A stretch of 8,279 nt of DNA from an uncultured Phenylobacterium sp. (GCA_945952355.1 CAMFIW010000091.1:1-8279), one strand, 5' to 3'. Numbered from the stretch's first letter, positions 1-6,627 are shown. Numbers and translations are program-made. Notes: generated by a model from the letters alone, not told the origin.

Positions 1-681
1 GTCAGCTACCAGGTGATCCCCGCGCGCCTGACCGCCGAGTGCGCGAGCTACCTGAAGGCGGTCGCCACGGCTCATCCGGGCCTGGTCGAGATCGGTCAGC
101 ACGGTCTGACCCACCAGATGGCTCTCGGCGGCAAGTCGCTGAAGCGCGAGTTCGGCCCGGAACGCAGCCTGGCCCAGCAGACGGACGATATCGTCCGCGG
201 GATGACCCTCTTGCGGGAGGGCTTCGGGCCGGAGACGCCGATCGCGGTGTTCACGCCGCCGCAACACAAGTTCGACCGCAACACCCTGACCGCCGCCGCC
301 GCCGCGGGACATCGGGTCTTCTCGGCCGCCGCCTATCCGACGCCGCATCACCGGCTGGCCTATGCGATCGGCCGGACCCTGGGCGTCAGCAGCATCCGTC
401 ACCATGGTATCTCCCACCATGGCCGCCAGCGCCCGGAAGCGGATCTGCGCGAGCTCTCGATTTCGATCGCGGTCGACAACGGGCGAAGGATCACCTGCCC
501 CGCCGCGAGGCTCGACGCCGCCCTGGCCCGGGCCGCGAGATGCACAAAGACCGTGGGGCTGATGTTTCACCACGCGGTCTACGCGGGCGGCGAAGGCGCC
601 GCTGAGCTCGAGGCGATCGTCGCGCGGCTCGCCGCCTATCCGGCCGCGGATTTCCACAAGCTGGGCGACCTCGCCGGCTGA
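1..681 (+). CDS. Polysaccharide deacetylase family protein (NodB-type), 5' end outside window
   Basis: Likely removes acetyl groups from N-acetylated sugars of a surface polysaccharide. The frame is open from base 1 (VSYQVIPARLT), so the gene begins left of the window; a GTG at 13 is a possible but unconvincing start with no clear ribosome site. Numbering from base 1, the zinc-binding motif of the NodB fold is visible as QHGLTH (H34 and H38). It is followed by the substrate-groove motif FTPPQHKF (about 84-91) and a late catalytic-histidine-type motif LMFHHAVY (about 187-194). The upstream Asp-Asp motif that completes the metal site would lie outside the window, so activity cannot be judged. 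A His-rich patch (RHHGISHHG, about 133-141) is unusual. It is convergent with the glycosyltransferase gene, with 3 bases between stops. Caulobacter holdfast loci also carry a deacetylase (HfsH), but I cannot say this is its orthologue. Confidence 0.82.
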   Translation, partial: VSYQVIPARLTAECASYLKAVATAHPGLVEIGQHGLTHQMALGGKSLKREFGPERSLAQQTDDIVRGMTLLREGFGPETPIAVFTPPQHKFDRNTLTAAAAAGHRVFSAAAYPTPHHRLAYAIGRTLGVSSIRHHGISHHGRQRPEADLRELSISIAVDNGRRITCPAARLDAALARAARCTKTVGLMFHHAVYAGGEGAAELEAIVARLAAYPAADFHKLGDLAG

Positions 682-684
682 GCC

Positions 685-1767
685 TCAGGCGGCCCGGCGG
701 GCCGTGGCGCGCCAGCCGTCCAGCAGGCCGTTCAGGTGGTCGATCAGTTCCGCCGGGTCGCTCGTGGCCAGGACCGGATCGCGTTCTCTCACTGTCTTCA
801 GCGCCGCGCTCAGGTCGTCGACCGTCTTGGCCATGGCGATCATGCCCCGGGCGGTGAAGGCCTCGGTGATCTCCGCCTGGTGGTCGTCATAGACCTCGCC
901 CAGTTCGAAGAGGCGAGGCACGGCGACGATGCGGCAGCCTTGGCGCAGGGCGGTGATCAGCGAGCCGGTGCCGCCGTGGCAGACCACGAGATCCGCGTCC
1001 TTCAGCGTCGCCTGCATGTCGGCGAAGGGCAGGGTCTCCACGGTGGTCAGGCCGTCGGGCGCGAGGCCGCCCTGGCCCGTCTGGATCAGAACGTCTTCCG
1101 GAATCTCGCCACGCGCCTTCAGTTCCGCCACCATCGAGACCAGTCGGTCGAAGGGCAGGATCGCGCCCACGGTGGCGAAGAGCAGAGGCTTCTTCGGCGG
1201 GCGCTCGCCGTCGAGCATCTTCAACGGATCGAAGACGGCCGCGTCGGGCCAGTAGGCCGCGAGCGCCTTGGACTGCGCCACCTTCCTGTGTGCGAGCGGG
1301 GCCGTCATCCGCCCGAAGACCGACGGCTTGTCGAAGCGCGCGAAGGACTCGATCACCACGATCTTGGCCCCTAGCAGCCGGGCCCATACGAGCGGAAAGA
1401 ACACGGCGCCCGCGCCGGTGCTGATCAGGACGTCCGGGCGCTCCTGCAGCATGATCGCAGCCGAGGCGAAGACGCTGCGGATGGCGCCGACCAGCATCTT
1501 CAATGGCGCGCCCAGCTTCGCCTGACCTAGGGCGAAGTGCGGAACGTAGCGGGTGCGGTGCTTCTCGGCGACGCTGCGCGACAGCGCAGTGTCCTCGCTG
1601 ACGAAGAAGTAGTCGTGTCGCGACCAGGCGGGCTCGAGATCGATCAATTGGCGCAGGTGGCCGCCGCCGGATCCGGCCAGGCACACCTTCAGGCGCCGGG
1701 CGCCCGTTCCTTGGGCGGCGGTCTCGCCGATCGTCGCGCCCGCCATCGGATTTCCGCTATCGGCCAT
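685..1767 (-). CDS. Fused Alg14-Alg13 (PssD-PssE-like) glycosyltransferase
   Basis: Predicted UDP-sugar glycosyltransferase adding a sugar to a lipid-linked repeat-unit intermediate at the cytoplasmic face of the inner membrane. The 360-residue protein holds both halves of a normally two-protein enzyme. The N-terminal half resembles Alg14/PssD: KVCLAGSGGGHL at 27-38, then FFVSEDT at 54-60 and a hydrophobic stretch at 91-106. The C-terminal half resembles Alg13/PssE: LLFATVGAILPFD at 195-207, HGGTGS at 264-269, VPR at 283-285 and DDHQ at 294-297, the family's nucleotide-sugar signature. I chose the ATG at 1767. An upstream in-frame ATG at 1836 would add 23 residues, but they run through an AT-richer, promoter-like stretch and extend no domain. 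An ATG at 1746 is also possible. Rhizobial PssD/PssE transfer glucuronic acid; the donor here is not predictable. Transcribed away from the other genes, so probably its own unit. Confidence 0.87.
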   Translation of the reverse strand: MADSGNPMAGATIGETAAQGTGARRLKVCLAGSGGGHLRQLIDLEPAWSRHDYFFVSEDTALSRSVAEKHRTRYVPHFALGQAKLGAPLKMLVGAIRSVFASAAIMLQERPDVLISTGAGAVFFPLVWARLLGAKIVVIESFARFDKPSVFGRMTAPLAHRKVAQSKALAAYWPDAAVFDPLKMLDGERPPKKPLLFATVGAILPFDRLVSMVAELKARGEIPEDVLIQTGQGGLAPDGLTTVETLPFADMQATLKDADLVVCHGGTGSLITALRQGCRIVAVPRLFELGEVYDDHQAEITEAFTARGMIAMAKTVDDLSAALKTVRERDPVLATSDPAELIDHLNGLLDGWRATARRAA

Positions 1768-1780
1768 TAGGCACCGTTTG

Positions 1781-1808
1781 ATAATAAACTTGGCGTCATA
1801 TACACCAA
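1781..1808 (-). promoter_or_regulatory. Possible sigma70-type promoter of the glycosyltransferase gene
   Basis: On the minus strand, TTGGTG (1803-1808) and TATTAT (1781-1786) are separated by 16 bases, a reasonable housekeeping -35/-10 pair in an otherwise GC-rich sequence. It lies directly upstream of the ATG at 1767, so the leader would be only a few bases unless translation begins at the ATG at 1746. It argues against the longer start at 1836, which would lie upstream of it. Pattern match by eye only. Confidence 0.3.
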
Positions 1809-1894
1809 CGACGCCCCCGGCGTGGTGAACCAACATCGTATTGGGTATCGTGTCTTAACAATACCTGATCCGACCAAGGCGTTTTGAATAAACT

Positions 1895-1909
1895 CACGAA
1901 TGTTTCGTG
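1895..1909. repeat. Perfect 6-bp inverted repeat (CACGAA-N3-TTCGTG)
   Basis: Arms at 1895-1900 and 1904-1909 are exact reverse complements around TGT. The compact 15-bp dyad in a divergent promoter region is the right size for a dimeric regulator's operator, though no regulator is encoded in the window. It could equally form a small RNA hairpin in a leader of the plus-strand transcript. Function is inferred only from position. Confidence 0.4.
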
Positions 1910-2029
1910 CAAAGGGTCGCAGTGAGCGAGTGTCCGATAGGATTCCACAGCACGAGAACGCGTGTGCAGGCCGACCCTATGCCTGGACCGACCGTCCGCG
2001 CGGCCAAGTAACGGACGCGGCGGTTCACG

Positions 2030-3217
2030 GTGCGTGACGGAACGGGGCGTCGACCCCTCAAGATCGGTCTGATGTGGCATTCCGCCAGCTCCGCCAACCT
2101 GGGCGTGGGCGCGCTGACGGTCGCCAACCTGGCGATCACCAAGGCCGTCGCCGAGGAACTGGGTCACGAGCCGCGATTCCACATCATCGGCATGCGCGAC
2201 GGCAACCGCACCTATTTGCGACCTGACGAAGCGGAGATCTTCGTCGTCGACACCGCGTCGCTGTTGAACCCGATGGGCGCCTGGAAGGTCATCGGCGAGC
2301 AGGACTGCGTCATCGACATCGGCGCCGGCGACAGCTTCGCCGACATCTACGGTTTGAAGCGCTTCCTGTTCCTGTGGCTGACCAAGCTGTTCGCCATCCT
2401 GCGCGGCGTGCCGCTGATCCTCGCGCCGCAGACCATCGGACCCTTCACACGCTTCCCCTACAAGGGCCTGGCCCGCTACGTCATGGAGCGCGCCAACGCG
2501 GTGATCGCCCGCGACCGGCTGTCTCTGGAATTCACCCATGAGGTGGCGCCCAAGGCCAACGGCGTACTGGCGGTCGATGTGGCGTTCGCGCTGCCCTACG
2601 AGGACCAGGGCCATCTGCGGGGCGGCAAGACACGCGTGGGCGTGAACGTCTCGGGCCTGCTGTTCAACGAGGCGGAGAGCGGCCGCAATCGTTTCGGCCT
2701 CGAGGCCGACTACGCGGTCCTGATGCGGCGGTTCATCGAGACGCTTCTGGCCCGGCCCGACACCGAGGTCCATCTGATCGTGCACGTGCCGTCCTCCCTT
2801 CAGGGCTGGGACGAGGACGCTTCGCTCGCCGACCGCCTGGCCCAGGAATATCCCGGCGTGATCCGCGCTCCGAACTTCCCGGGCCCGGTCGAGGCGAAGT
2901 CCTACATCTCCGGGCTCGACTTCCTCGTCGCGGGACGCATGCACGCCTGTATCGCCGCCTTCTCGGCCGGGGTGCCGGTCGTGCCCATCGCCTACAGCCG
3001 CAAATTCATCGGCCTGTTCGAGATGCTGGACTATCGCTGGATCGTGCCCGTGAAGGGCTTGGGCGACGAAGCCGCCTACGACCTGCTGATGGATTGCCTG
3101 GCGCGGCGGAGCGAGCTGACCAAGGCGACCAGCGACGCCATGACCAAGGTCCGCACCTTGCTGGACGCCTATCGCGCGGAGCTTCGAACCTTGTTCCAGC
3201 GGGCGTCCGCCCGATGA
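2030..3217 (+). CDS. Polysaccharide pyruvyl transferase family protein (WcaK/CsaB-like)
   Basis: Predicted to transfer a pyruvyl group from phosphoenolpyruvate to a sugar, forming a ketal that gives the polymer negative charge; a cytoplasmic enzyme acting on the repeat unit. The 395-residue protein is full length for the family. Features seen: KIGLMWHSASSANLGVGALT at 11-30, DIGAGDSFAD at 96-105, APQTIGPF at 132-139, RD at 161-162, and the family's C-terminal signature GRMHACIAAFSAGVPVVPIA at 302-321 followed by YSRKF. The start is GTG at 2030: an in-frame TAA at 2009 excludes longer forms, and the next ATG (2072) would cut the first conserved strand. The stop overlaps the next gene's ATG (ATGA). 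Members of this family act on varied acceptors, and some annotated members are not proven pyruvyl transferases, so substrate is unknown. Confidence 0.88.
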   Translation: MRDGTGRRPLKIGLMWHSASSANLGVGALTVANLAITKAVAEELGHEPRFHIIGMRDGNRTYLRPDEAEIFVVDTASLLNPMGAWKVIGEQDCVIDIGAGDSFADIYGLKRFLFLWLTKLFAILRGVPLILAPQTIGPFTRFPYKGLARYVMERANAVIARDRLSLEFTHEVAPKANGVLAVDVAFALPYEDQGHLRGGKTRVGVNVSGLLFNEAESGRNRFGLEADYAVLMRRFIETLLARPDTEVHLIVHVPSSLQGWDEDASLADRLAQEYPGVIRAPNFPGPVEAKSYISGLDFLVAGRMHACIAAFSAGVPVVPIAYSRKFIGLFEMLDYRWIVPVKGLGDEAAYDLLMDCLARRSELTKATSDAMTKVRTLLDAYRAELRTLFQRASAR

Positions 3218-4431
3218 GCGGGGCCCGGTCGCCCACAGTCGACCGGGTGGTTCGCGGCCAGCTCTGCACCGGTTGCGGGCTGTGCGCCTCGGTCTCCGAC
3301 GGCGCGATCGCCATGGATCCCTCGTCCGGGTTCAATCGGCCGGTCCAGACCGGGCCCATCAGTTCGCAGGCGGAGGCGGCGATCGCGGGCGCCTGCCCGG
3401 GCGCCGGCCTGGCGCCGTGGCCCGACGCGCCTCATCGGCATCCGTCGTGGGGGCCATGGCGGCGCGTGGGCGTGGGCTGGTCGACCGACGCCGATATCCG
3501 CCATCGCGGCTCTTCCGGCGGCGCCGTCACCGCCTTGGCGGTCCAAGCTCTAAAGACCGGCCTGGTGGACAGGGTGGTCCACGTGGTCGCCGATCCCGCC
3601 CATCCGACCGCAAACTTGGTCACCTGCTCGACCAGCGTCTCCGACGTGGTCGACGGCGCCGGCTCGCGCTACGCCGCGTCCTCGCCCCTCGCCGCCATCG
3701 ACGCGGTGCTGGCCGACGGAGGCAAGGTGGCGTTCGTGGGCAAGCCCTGCGATGTTTCGGCCCTCCGCCGGCTCGCGCGCATCGACCGCCGGGTGGACGA
3801 CCATGTGCCCCTGATGCTGGCCTTCTTTTGCGCCGGGGTGCCGAACCAGGCCGCCGCCCGCAAAATACTCAAGGCGATGGAGATCGCGCCGGAAGACCTC
3901 GTCTCGTTCCGGTACCGCGGCCACGGCTGGCCGGGCGACGCCACGGCGGTGTCCCGCGACGGCCGGACGGGCTCGATGTCCTACGGCGAAAGCTGGGGCG
4001 GCTACCTCGCCAAGGAGGTCCAGTTCCGCTGCAAGATCTGCCCCGACGCGGTCGGCGGATCGGCCGATGTGTCCTGCGCCGACGCCTGGTACGGCGATGC
4101 GGCGGGCTATCCGAGTTTCGCCGAACGGGACGGTCGCAGTCTTATCATGAGCCGCACCGCGCGCGGCGAGACCCTGCTTGCCGAGGCTCTCGCCGCGGGT
4201 GCGCTCGAGATCGAACCGCTCGACGTGGGCGAGATCGACAAGATGCAGCCTTCCCAGGCGCTCCGCAAAAGCCTGGTGCGCGCCCGAACGGCCGCGCTGG
4301 CGGCCACGCTGCAGCCGCGGCTGGACACGCGCGGCGTCATGGCGGAGGAGGCGGCCGCCAGCGCCGGCCTCAAGCTGCGGTTGCGGAACTTCCTCGGCAC
4401 GGTGCGCCGCATTCTCGCCGGAAGACGATAG
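3214..4431 (+). CDS. FrhB-family (coenzyme F420 hydrogenase/dehydrogenase beta subunit-like) iron-sulfur protein
   Basis: A 405-residue protein related to the F420 hydrogenase/dehydrogenase beta subunit family, whose members bind a flavin and [4Fe-4S] clusters. Cysteines: C18, C21 and C24 in QLCTGCGLCAS, then C61 in ACPG, fit one cluster. The typical fourth cysteine shortly after C24 is absent, so C61 probably completes the set. Other family marks are HRGSSGGAVTALA at 97-109, FVGKPCDVSALRR at 174-186, FFCAGVPN at 204-211 and FRCKICPDAVGGSADVSCAD at 271-290, with C273, C276 and C288 as possible further ligands. The ATG at 3214 overlaps the upstream stop and has no good ribosome site, so translation is probably coupled to the pyruvyl transferase; an in-frame start at 3094 would lie deep inside that gene. 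Such proteins recur beside pyruvyl transferase genes in polysaccharide clusters (recalled, not searched). Its redox substrate is unknown and F420 use is not implied. Confidence 0.85.
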   Translation: MSGARSPTVDRVVRGQLCTGCGLCASVSDGAIAMDPSSGFNRPVQTGPISSQAEAAIAGACPGAGLAPWPDAPHRHPSWGPWRRVGVGWSTDADIRHRGSSGGAVTALAVQALKTGLVDRVVHVVADPAHPTANLVTCSTSVSDVVDGAGSRYAASSPLAAIDAVLADGGKVAFVGKPCDVSALRRLARIDRRVDDHVPLMLAFFCAGVPNQAAARKILKAMEIAPEDLVSFRYRGHGWPGDATAVSRDGRTGSMSYGESWGGYLAKEVQFRCKICPDAVGGSADVSCADAWYGDAAGYPSFAERDGRSLIMSRTARGETLLAEALAAGALEIEPLDVGEIDKMQPSQALRKSLVRARTAALAATLQPRLDTRGVMAEEAAASAGLKLRLRNFLGTVRRILAGRR

Positions 4432-4506
4432 AAGAATGGCCCCGGTGGGCGGCTAGGCGACAGTCTGTTTTCGCGTGCGAAGGCGAGATGGCGGCGTTAT
4501 CTCTCC

Positions 4507-4526
4507 GTTAGCTTGGCGCCGCTAAC
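4507..4526. repeat. Perfect inverted repeat GTTAGC-N8-GCTAAC upstream of the barrel gene
   Basis: Arms at 4507-4512 and 4521-4526 are exact reverse complements around an 8-base spacer that itself contains the palindrome GGCGCC (4515-4520). The right arm ends 25 bases before the ATG at 4552. It could be an operator or a leader hairpin just ahead of the ribosome site. No matching copy was seen elsewhere in the window. Confidence 0.4.
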
Positions 4527-4538
4527 TAAACTGAGGTC

Positions 4539-4545
4539 GAGGGGG
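4539..4545 (+). promoter_or_regulatory. Ribosome binding site fixing the barrel gene start
   Basis: GAGGGGG ends 6 bases before the ATG at 4552. It supports that ATG over the in-frame TTG at 4513, which falls inside the inverted repeat and would put 13 residues ahead of an otherwise well-formed signal peptide. Confidence 0.6.
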
Positions 4546-4551
4546 CTTTTA

Positions 4552-5772
4552 ATGATCATCCGTGGACGTTTCGCTGTCGGGGCAATACTGGCGAGCGCGG
4601 CCGTGACTTCTCCGGCGCTGGCGGCGCCGGACGCAAGCACCCATGTCGATCGTTTCGTGGTGGGGTTCAACGTCCGGGCCGAGCACGACTCCAACATGTC
4701 CGGCGTCAGCGAGACCGAAGCCCGCTCGCGTGGCATCTCGCCCGACGACACGGTTTACACGCCCAACCTGACCGTGGGCGTGAACCTGCCTGCCGGCCGT
4801 CAGCTCCTCTATCTCGACGGCTATGCGGGCTACGTCTACCACGACAAGAACACCATCTATGACAGCGAGCGCCTGAGCGCGAACGGCGGCGTGCGCGGCC
4901 GGGTCGGCGCCATGTGCACCTACGACCTCTCGGGCAACTATGCGCGCGGCCTGAGTTCGTTCGAGGACATCGTCCTCGGCCCGACGATCGACAACATCCT
5001 CGAAACCAAGGGCGTGTCGCTGCAGGCGACCTGCGCTCGCAAGACCGGGCTGGGGGTCACCGGGCAGGTCTCGCACGAGGTGGCGGAAAACAACACCAGC
5101 CTGCTCCGCCCGCAGGACTACGAACAGACCTCCTATATGGGTGGGGTCAGCTATTCGAAGCCGCGCCTTGGCACGCTCACCCTGTTCAGCCAGCACGTGC
5201 GCACCGAGTACAATCACCGCACGCCCGTGGCTGGCCAGACCGACGGCTATGAAAGCAACACCGAGGGCCTGACCTACGACCGCCGCCTCGGGGCGCGGAT
5301 CGAGGGAACGATCACCGTCTCCTACACCAGCGTGGACTCGGTCGGCGCCAACGGTCCGACGGCGACCTCGAACTTCGACGGCTTCACCTATTCGGCGACC
5401 GGCACCTATCGCGCCTCGAGCCGGCTGCGCATCGACGGCGCCTTCGCACGCGAAGTGACGCCCTCGAACCGCTTCGGCAATTCCTACGACGTGGGCACCC
5501 GCTATTCGCTGAAGGGCAGCTACGACTTTGGCTCGCGCATCAGCGCCAATCTCGGCTTCGAACAGCGCGACGTGGATTCGAAGGGCGCCCAGGTTTTCGC
5601 CGGAAACCTGACGAATTCGAAGATCAAGATCGTATCTGGTGGCGTCAGCTACCGGATGAACCGGCGTATCAACCTGTCCCTCGACGCGGCCCATGAAGAG
5701 CGTGAAGCGAACGACGTGCGCTTCGACTACGACAACGACCGCATCGGCGTGACAGCGGGCGTGACCTATTAA
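4552..5772 (+). CDS. Outer-membrane beta-barrel protein (BBP2-like) of the export operon
   Basis: A 406-residue predicted outer-membrane barrel. Residues 1-24 form a signal peptide (basic start, hydrophobic core, ALA|AP cleavage site). The mature part opens with FNVRAEHDSNMSG, the 'Y/HDSN' type of opening seen in putative beta-barrel porin 2 proteins. It continues as alternating polar and aromatic strands rich in Y, G, S and T, ending in VTAGVTY with the terminal aromatic residue expected of barrel proteins inserted by BamA. Two cysteines (C122, C161) could form a periplasmic disulfide. No enzyme motif is seen. It lies 21 bases upstream of the OPX gene in the same orientation. Barrels of this kind are common in alphaproteobacterial exopolysaccharide clusters, where they are proposed outer-membrane conduits; that role is inferred from context. 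Confidence 0.82.
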   Translation: MIIRGRFAVGAILASAAVTSPALAAPDASTHVDRFVVGFNVRAEHDSNMSGVSETEARSRGISPDDTVYTPNLTVGVNLPAGRQLLYLDGYAGYVYHDKNTIYDSERLSANGGVRGRVGAMCTYDLSGNYARGLSSFEDIVLGPTIDNILETKGVSLQATCARKTGLGVTGQVSHEVAENNTSLLRPQDYEQTSYMGGVSYSKPRLGTLTLFSQHVRTEYNHRTPVAGQTDGYESNTEGLTYDRRLGARIEGTITVSYTSVDSVGANGPTATSNFDGFTYSATGTYRASSRLRIDGAFAREVTPSNRFGNSYDVGTRYSLKGSYDFGSRISANLGFEQRDVDSKGAQVFAGNLTNSKIKIVSGGVSYRMNRRINLSLDAAHEEREANDVRFDYDNDRIGVTAGVTY

Positions 5773-5793
5773 GAGGACCTATCGGACAAGCCC

Positions 5794-6627
5794 ATGGGAA
5801 TTCGTACGGCTCTTCTCGGACTGATCGCGTCCTGCTTCGCCCTGGCGGTTTCGCCGGCCCTGGCCCAGCAGGCGGCGACCCCGCCGATCCAGGCCCTCAA
5901 CACGGCGCCCGCGGCGCCGGATGGCGCGTCGGCGGCCGAGTACATCATCGGTCCGGACGACGTGATCGACATCGAGGTGGTGGGCCAGCCCGACCGGGCG
6001 CGAGCGCACGTCTATTCGGACGGCACCATCCAGATGAACCTGATCGGCAAGATCACGGCGGCGGGCAAGACGACGCGTCAGCTCGGCGCGGAGGTCGCCG
6101 CGGGCCTGAAGGCTGGCGGCTATTTCGCCAATCCGATCGTCAATATCGAGGTTTCGTCCTACGCCAGCCGCTACGTGACGGTCCTGGGCGCCGTGCGCTC
6201 GCCGGGCCTGGTGCCGATCAATCGCCAGTATCGGCTGTCGGAGATCATGGCCCGAGTGGGCGGCGCGGCCGAGAGCGGCGCCGATTACCTGATCGTGCGG
6301 CCGGAGACCGGCGGCGAGAAGCGCTACATGATCGACAAGCTGGCCACGGGCGACCAGAGTCAGGACCCCTATGTCACCCCGGGCGACAAGATCTACATCC
6401 CGATCGCCGAGGTGTTCTATATTTCGGGCTCGGTGAACGCGCCCGGCACCTACCCCATGCGCACAGACATGACCCTTCACCAGGCGATCGCGCGGGCGGG
6501 CGGGCTGAACGAGTCGGGGACCGACAAGGGTGTCCAGGTCACCCGGGGCGGCAAGAAGACGAAACTTGATGCGAGCGCGAAGGTCGAGCCGAACGACGTG
6601 ATCGTCGTGCGCGAGCGACTGTTCTAG
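5794..6627 (+). CDS. Polysaccharide export OPX protein (Wza/HfsD-like, two SLBB domains)
   Basis: A 277-residue periplasmic/outer-membrane export protein of the Wza family. After the signal sequence and a Pro/Ala-rich linker, the polysaccharide export domain runs from about 49 to 122 (YIIGPDDVIDIEV; YSDGTIQMNLIGKI). Two SLBB repeats follow, at about 127-170 (VTVLGAVRSPGLV, RLSEIMARVGG) and 208-250 (FYISGSVNAPGTY, TLHQAIARAGG). The protein ends at DVIVVRERLF, with no C-terminal amphipathic helix like that forming the Wza outer-membrane pore. Processing is ambiguous: LIASC (10-14) could be a lipobox, while SPALA|QQ (after 24) is a good signal peptidase I site. GAGGA lies 16 bases before the ATG, a rather distant ribosome site. 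Position before a Wzc-like gene matches hfsD, but paralogous export loci look alike, so I give no symbol. Confidence 0.9.
   Translation: MGIRTALLGLIASCFALAVSPALAQQAATPPIQALNTAPAAPDGASAAEYIIGPDDVIDIEVVGQPDRARAHVYSDGTIQMNLIGKITAAGKTTRQLGAEVAAGLKAGGYFANPIVNIEVSSYASRYVTVLGAVRSPGLVPINRQYRLSEIMARVGGAAESGADYLIVRPETGGEKRYMIDKLATGDQSQDPYVTPGDKIYIPIAEVFYISGSVNAPGTYPMRTDMTLHQAIARAGGLNESGTDKGVQVTRGGKKTKLDASAKVEPNDVIVVRERLF

Larger units (their letters stand above)
1768..2029. promoter_or_regulatory. Divergent intergenic region between glycosyltransferase and pyruvyl transferase genes
   Basis: About 260 bases with no convincing gene; the stretch from roughly 1770 to 1910 is visibly more AT-rich than the flanking genes. 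It should carry the promoters for both divergent units. It contains a perfect dyad CACGAA-TGT-TTCGTG (1895-1909) and a looser one, GGTAT-N12-ATACC (1844-1865). TTAACA at 1855-1860 resembles a -35 element for the plus strand, but no good -10 sits at the right distance. I see no riboswitch, RNA gene or terminator. Confidence 0.5.
4432..4551 (+). promoter_or_regulatory. Leader/promoter region of the export operon
   Basis: A 120-base gap with no gene, separating the sugar-modification genes from the export genes; the largest gap between same-strand genes in the window, so a separate promoter is likely. It has a perfect dyad at 4507-4526, a small dyad TTCGC-GT-GCGAA at 4470-4481, and a ribosome site before 4552. 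I could not identify a convincing -35/-10 pair, nor a terminator (no GC hairpin followed by a T run) for the upstream unit. Confidence 0.4.

Noticed and set aside
690..704. Hairpin CGGCCC-GGC-GGGCCG as a terminator between the convergent genes
   Set aside because: It is a perfect dyad near the two stops, but there is no T run on either strand, it lies inside the glycosyltransferase coding end, and such GC dyads arise easily here.
1855..1894. Plus-strand promoter using TTAACA and the TAAACT/GAATAA region
   Set aside because: Spacings are wrong for a standard -35/-10 pair.
1796..2944. Minus-strand open frame opposite the pyruvyl transferase
   Set aside because: Low-complexity composition, no motif, and it lies against a gene with clear family signatures; a shadow frame.
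4470..4481. Small dyad TTCGC-GT-GCGAA as a terminator of the pyruvyl transferase / FrhB unit
   Set aside because: Short stem with a two-base loop, and the T run precedes rather than follows it on the plus strand.
3273..4511. Alternative plus-strand frame over the FrhB-like gene
   Set aside because: Arg/Gly-rich nonsense composition; the frame from 3214 carries all the cysteine and flavin-domain motifs.
4549..5694. Minus-strand open frame opposite the beta-barrel gene
   Set aside because: No domain, composition typical of an antisense shadow, and the plus-strand frame has a signal peptide and barrel pattern.
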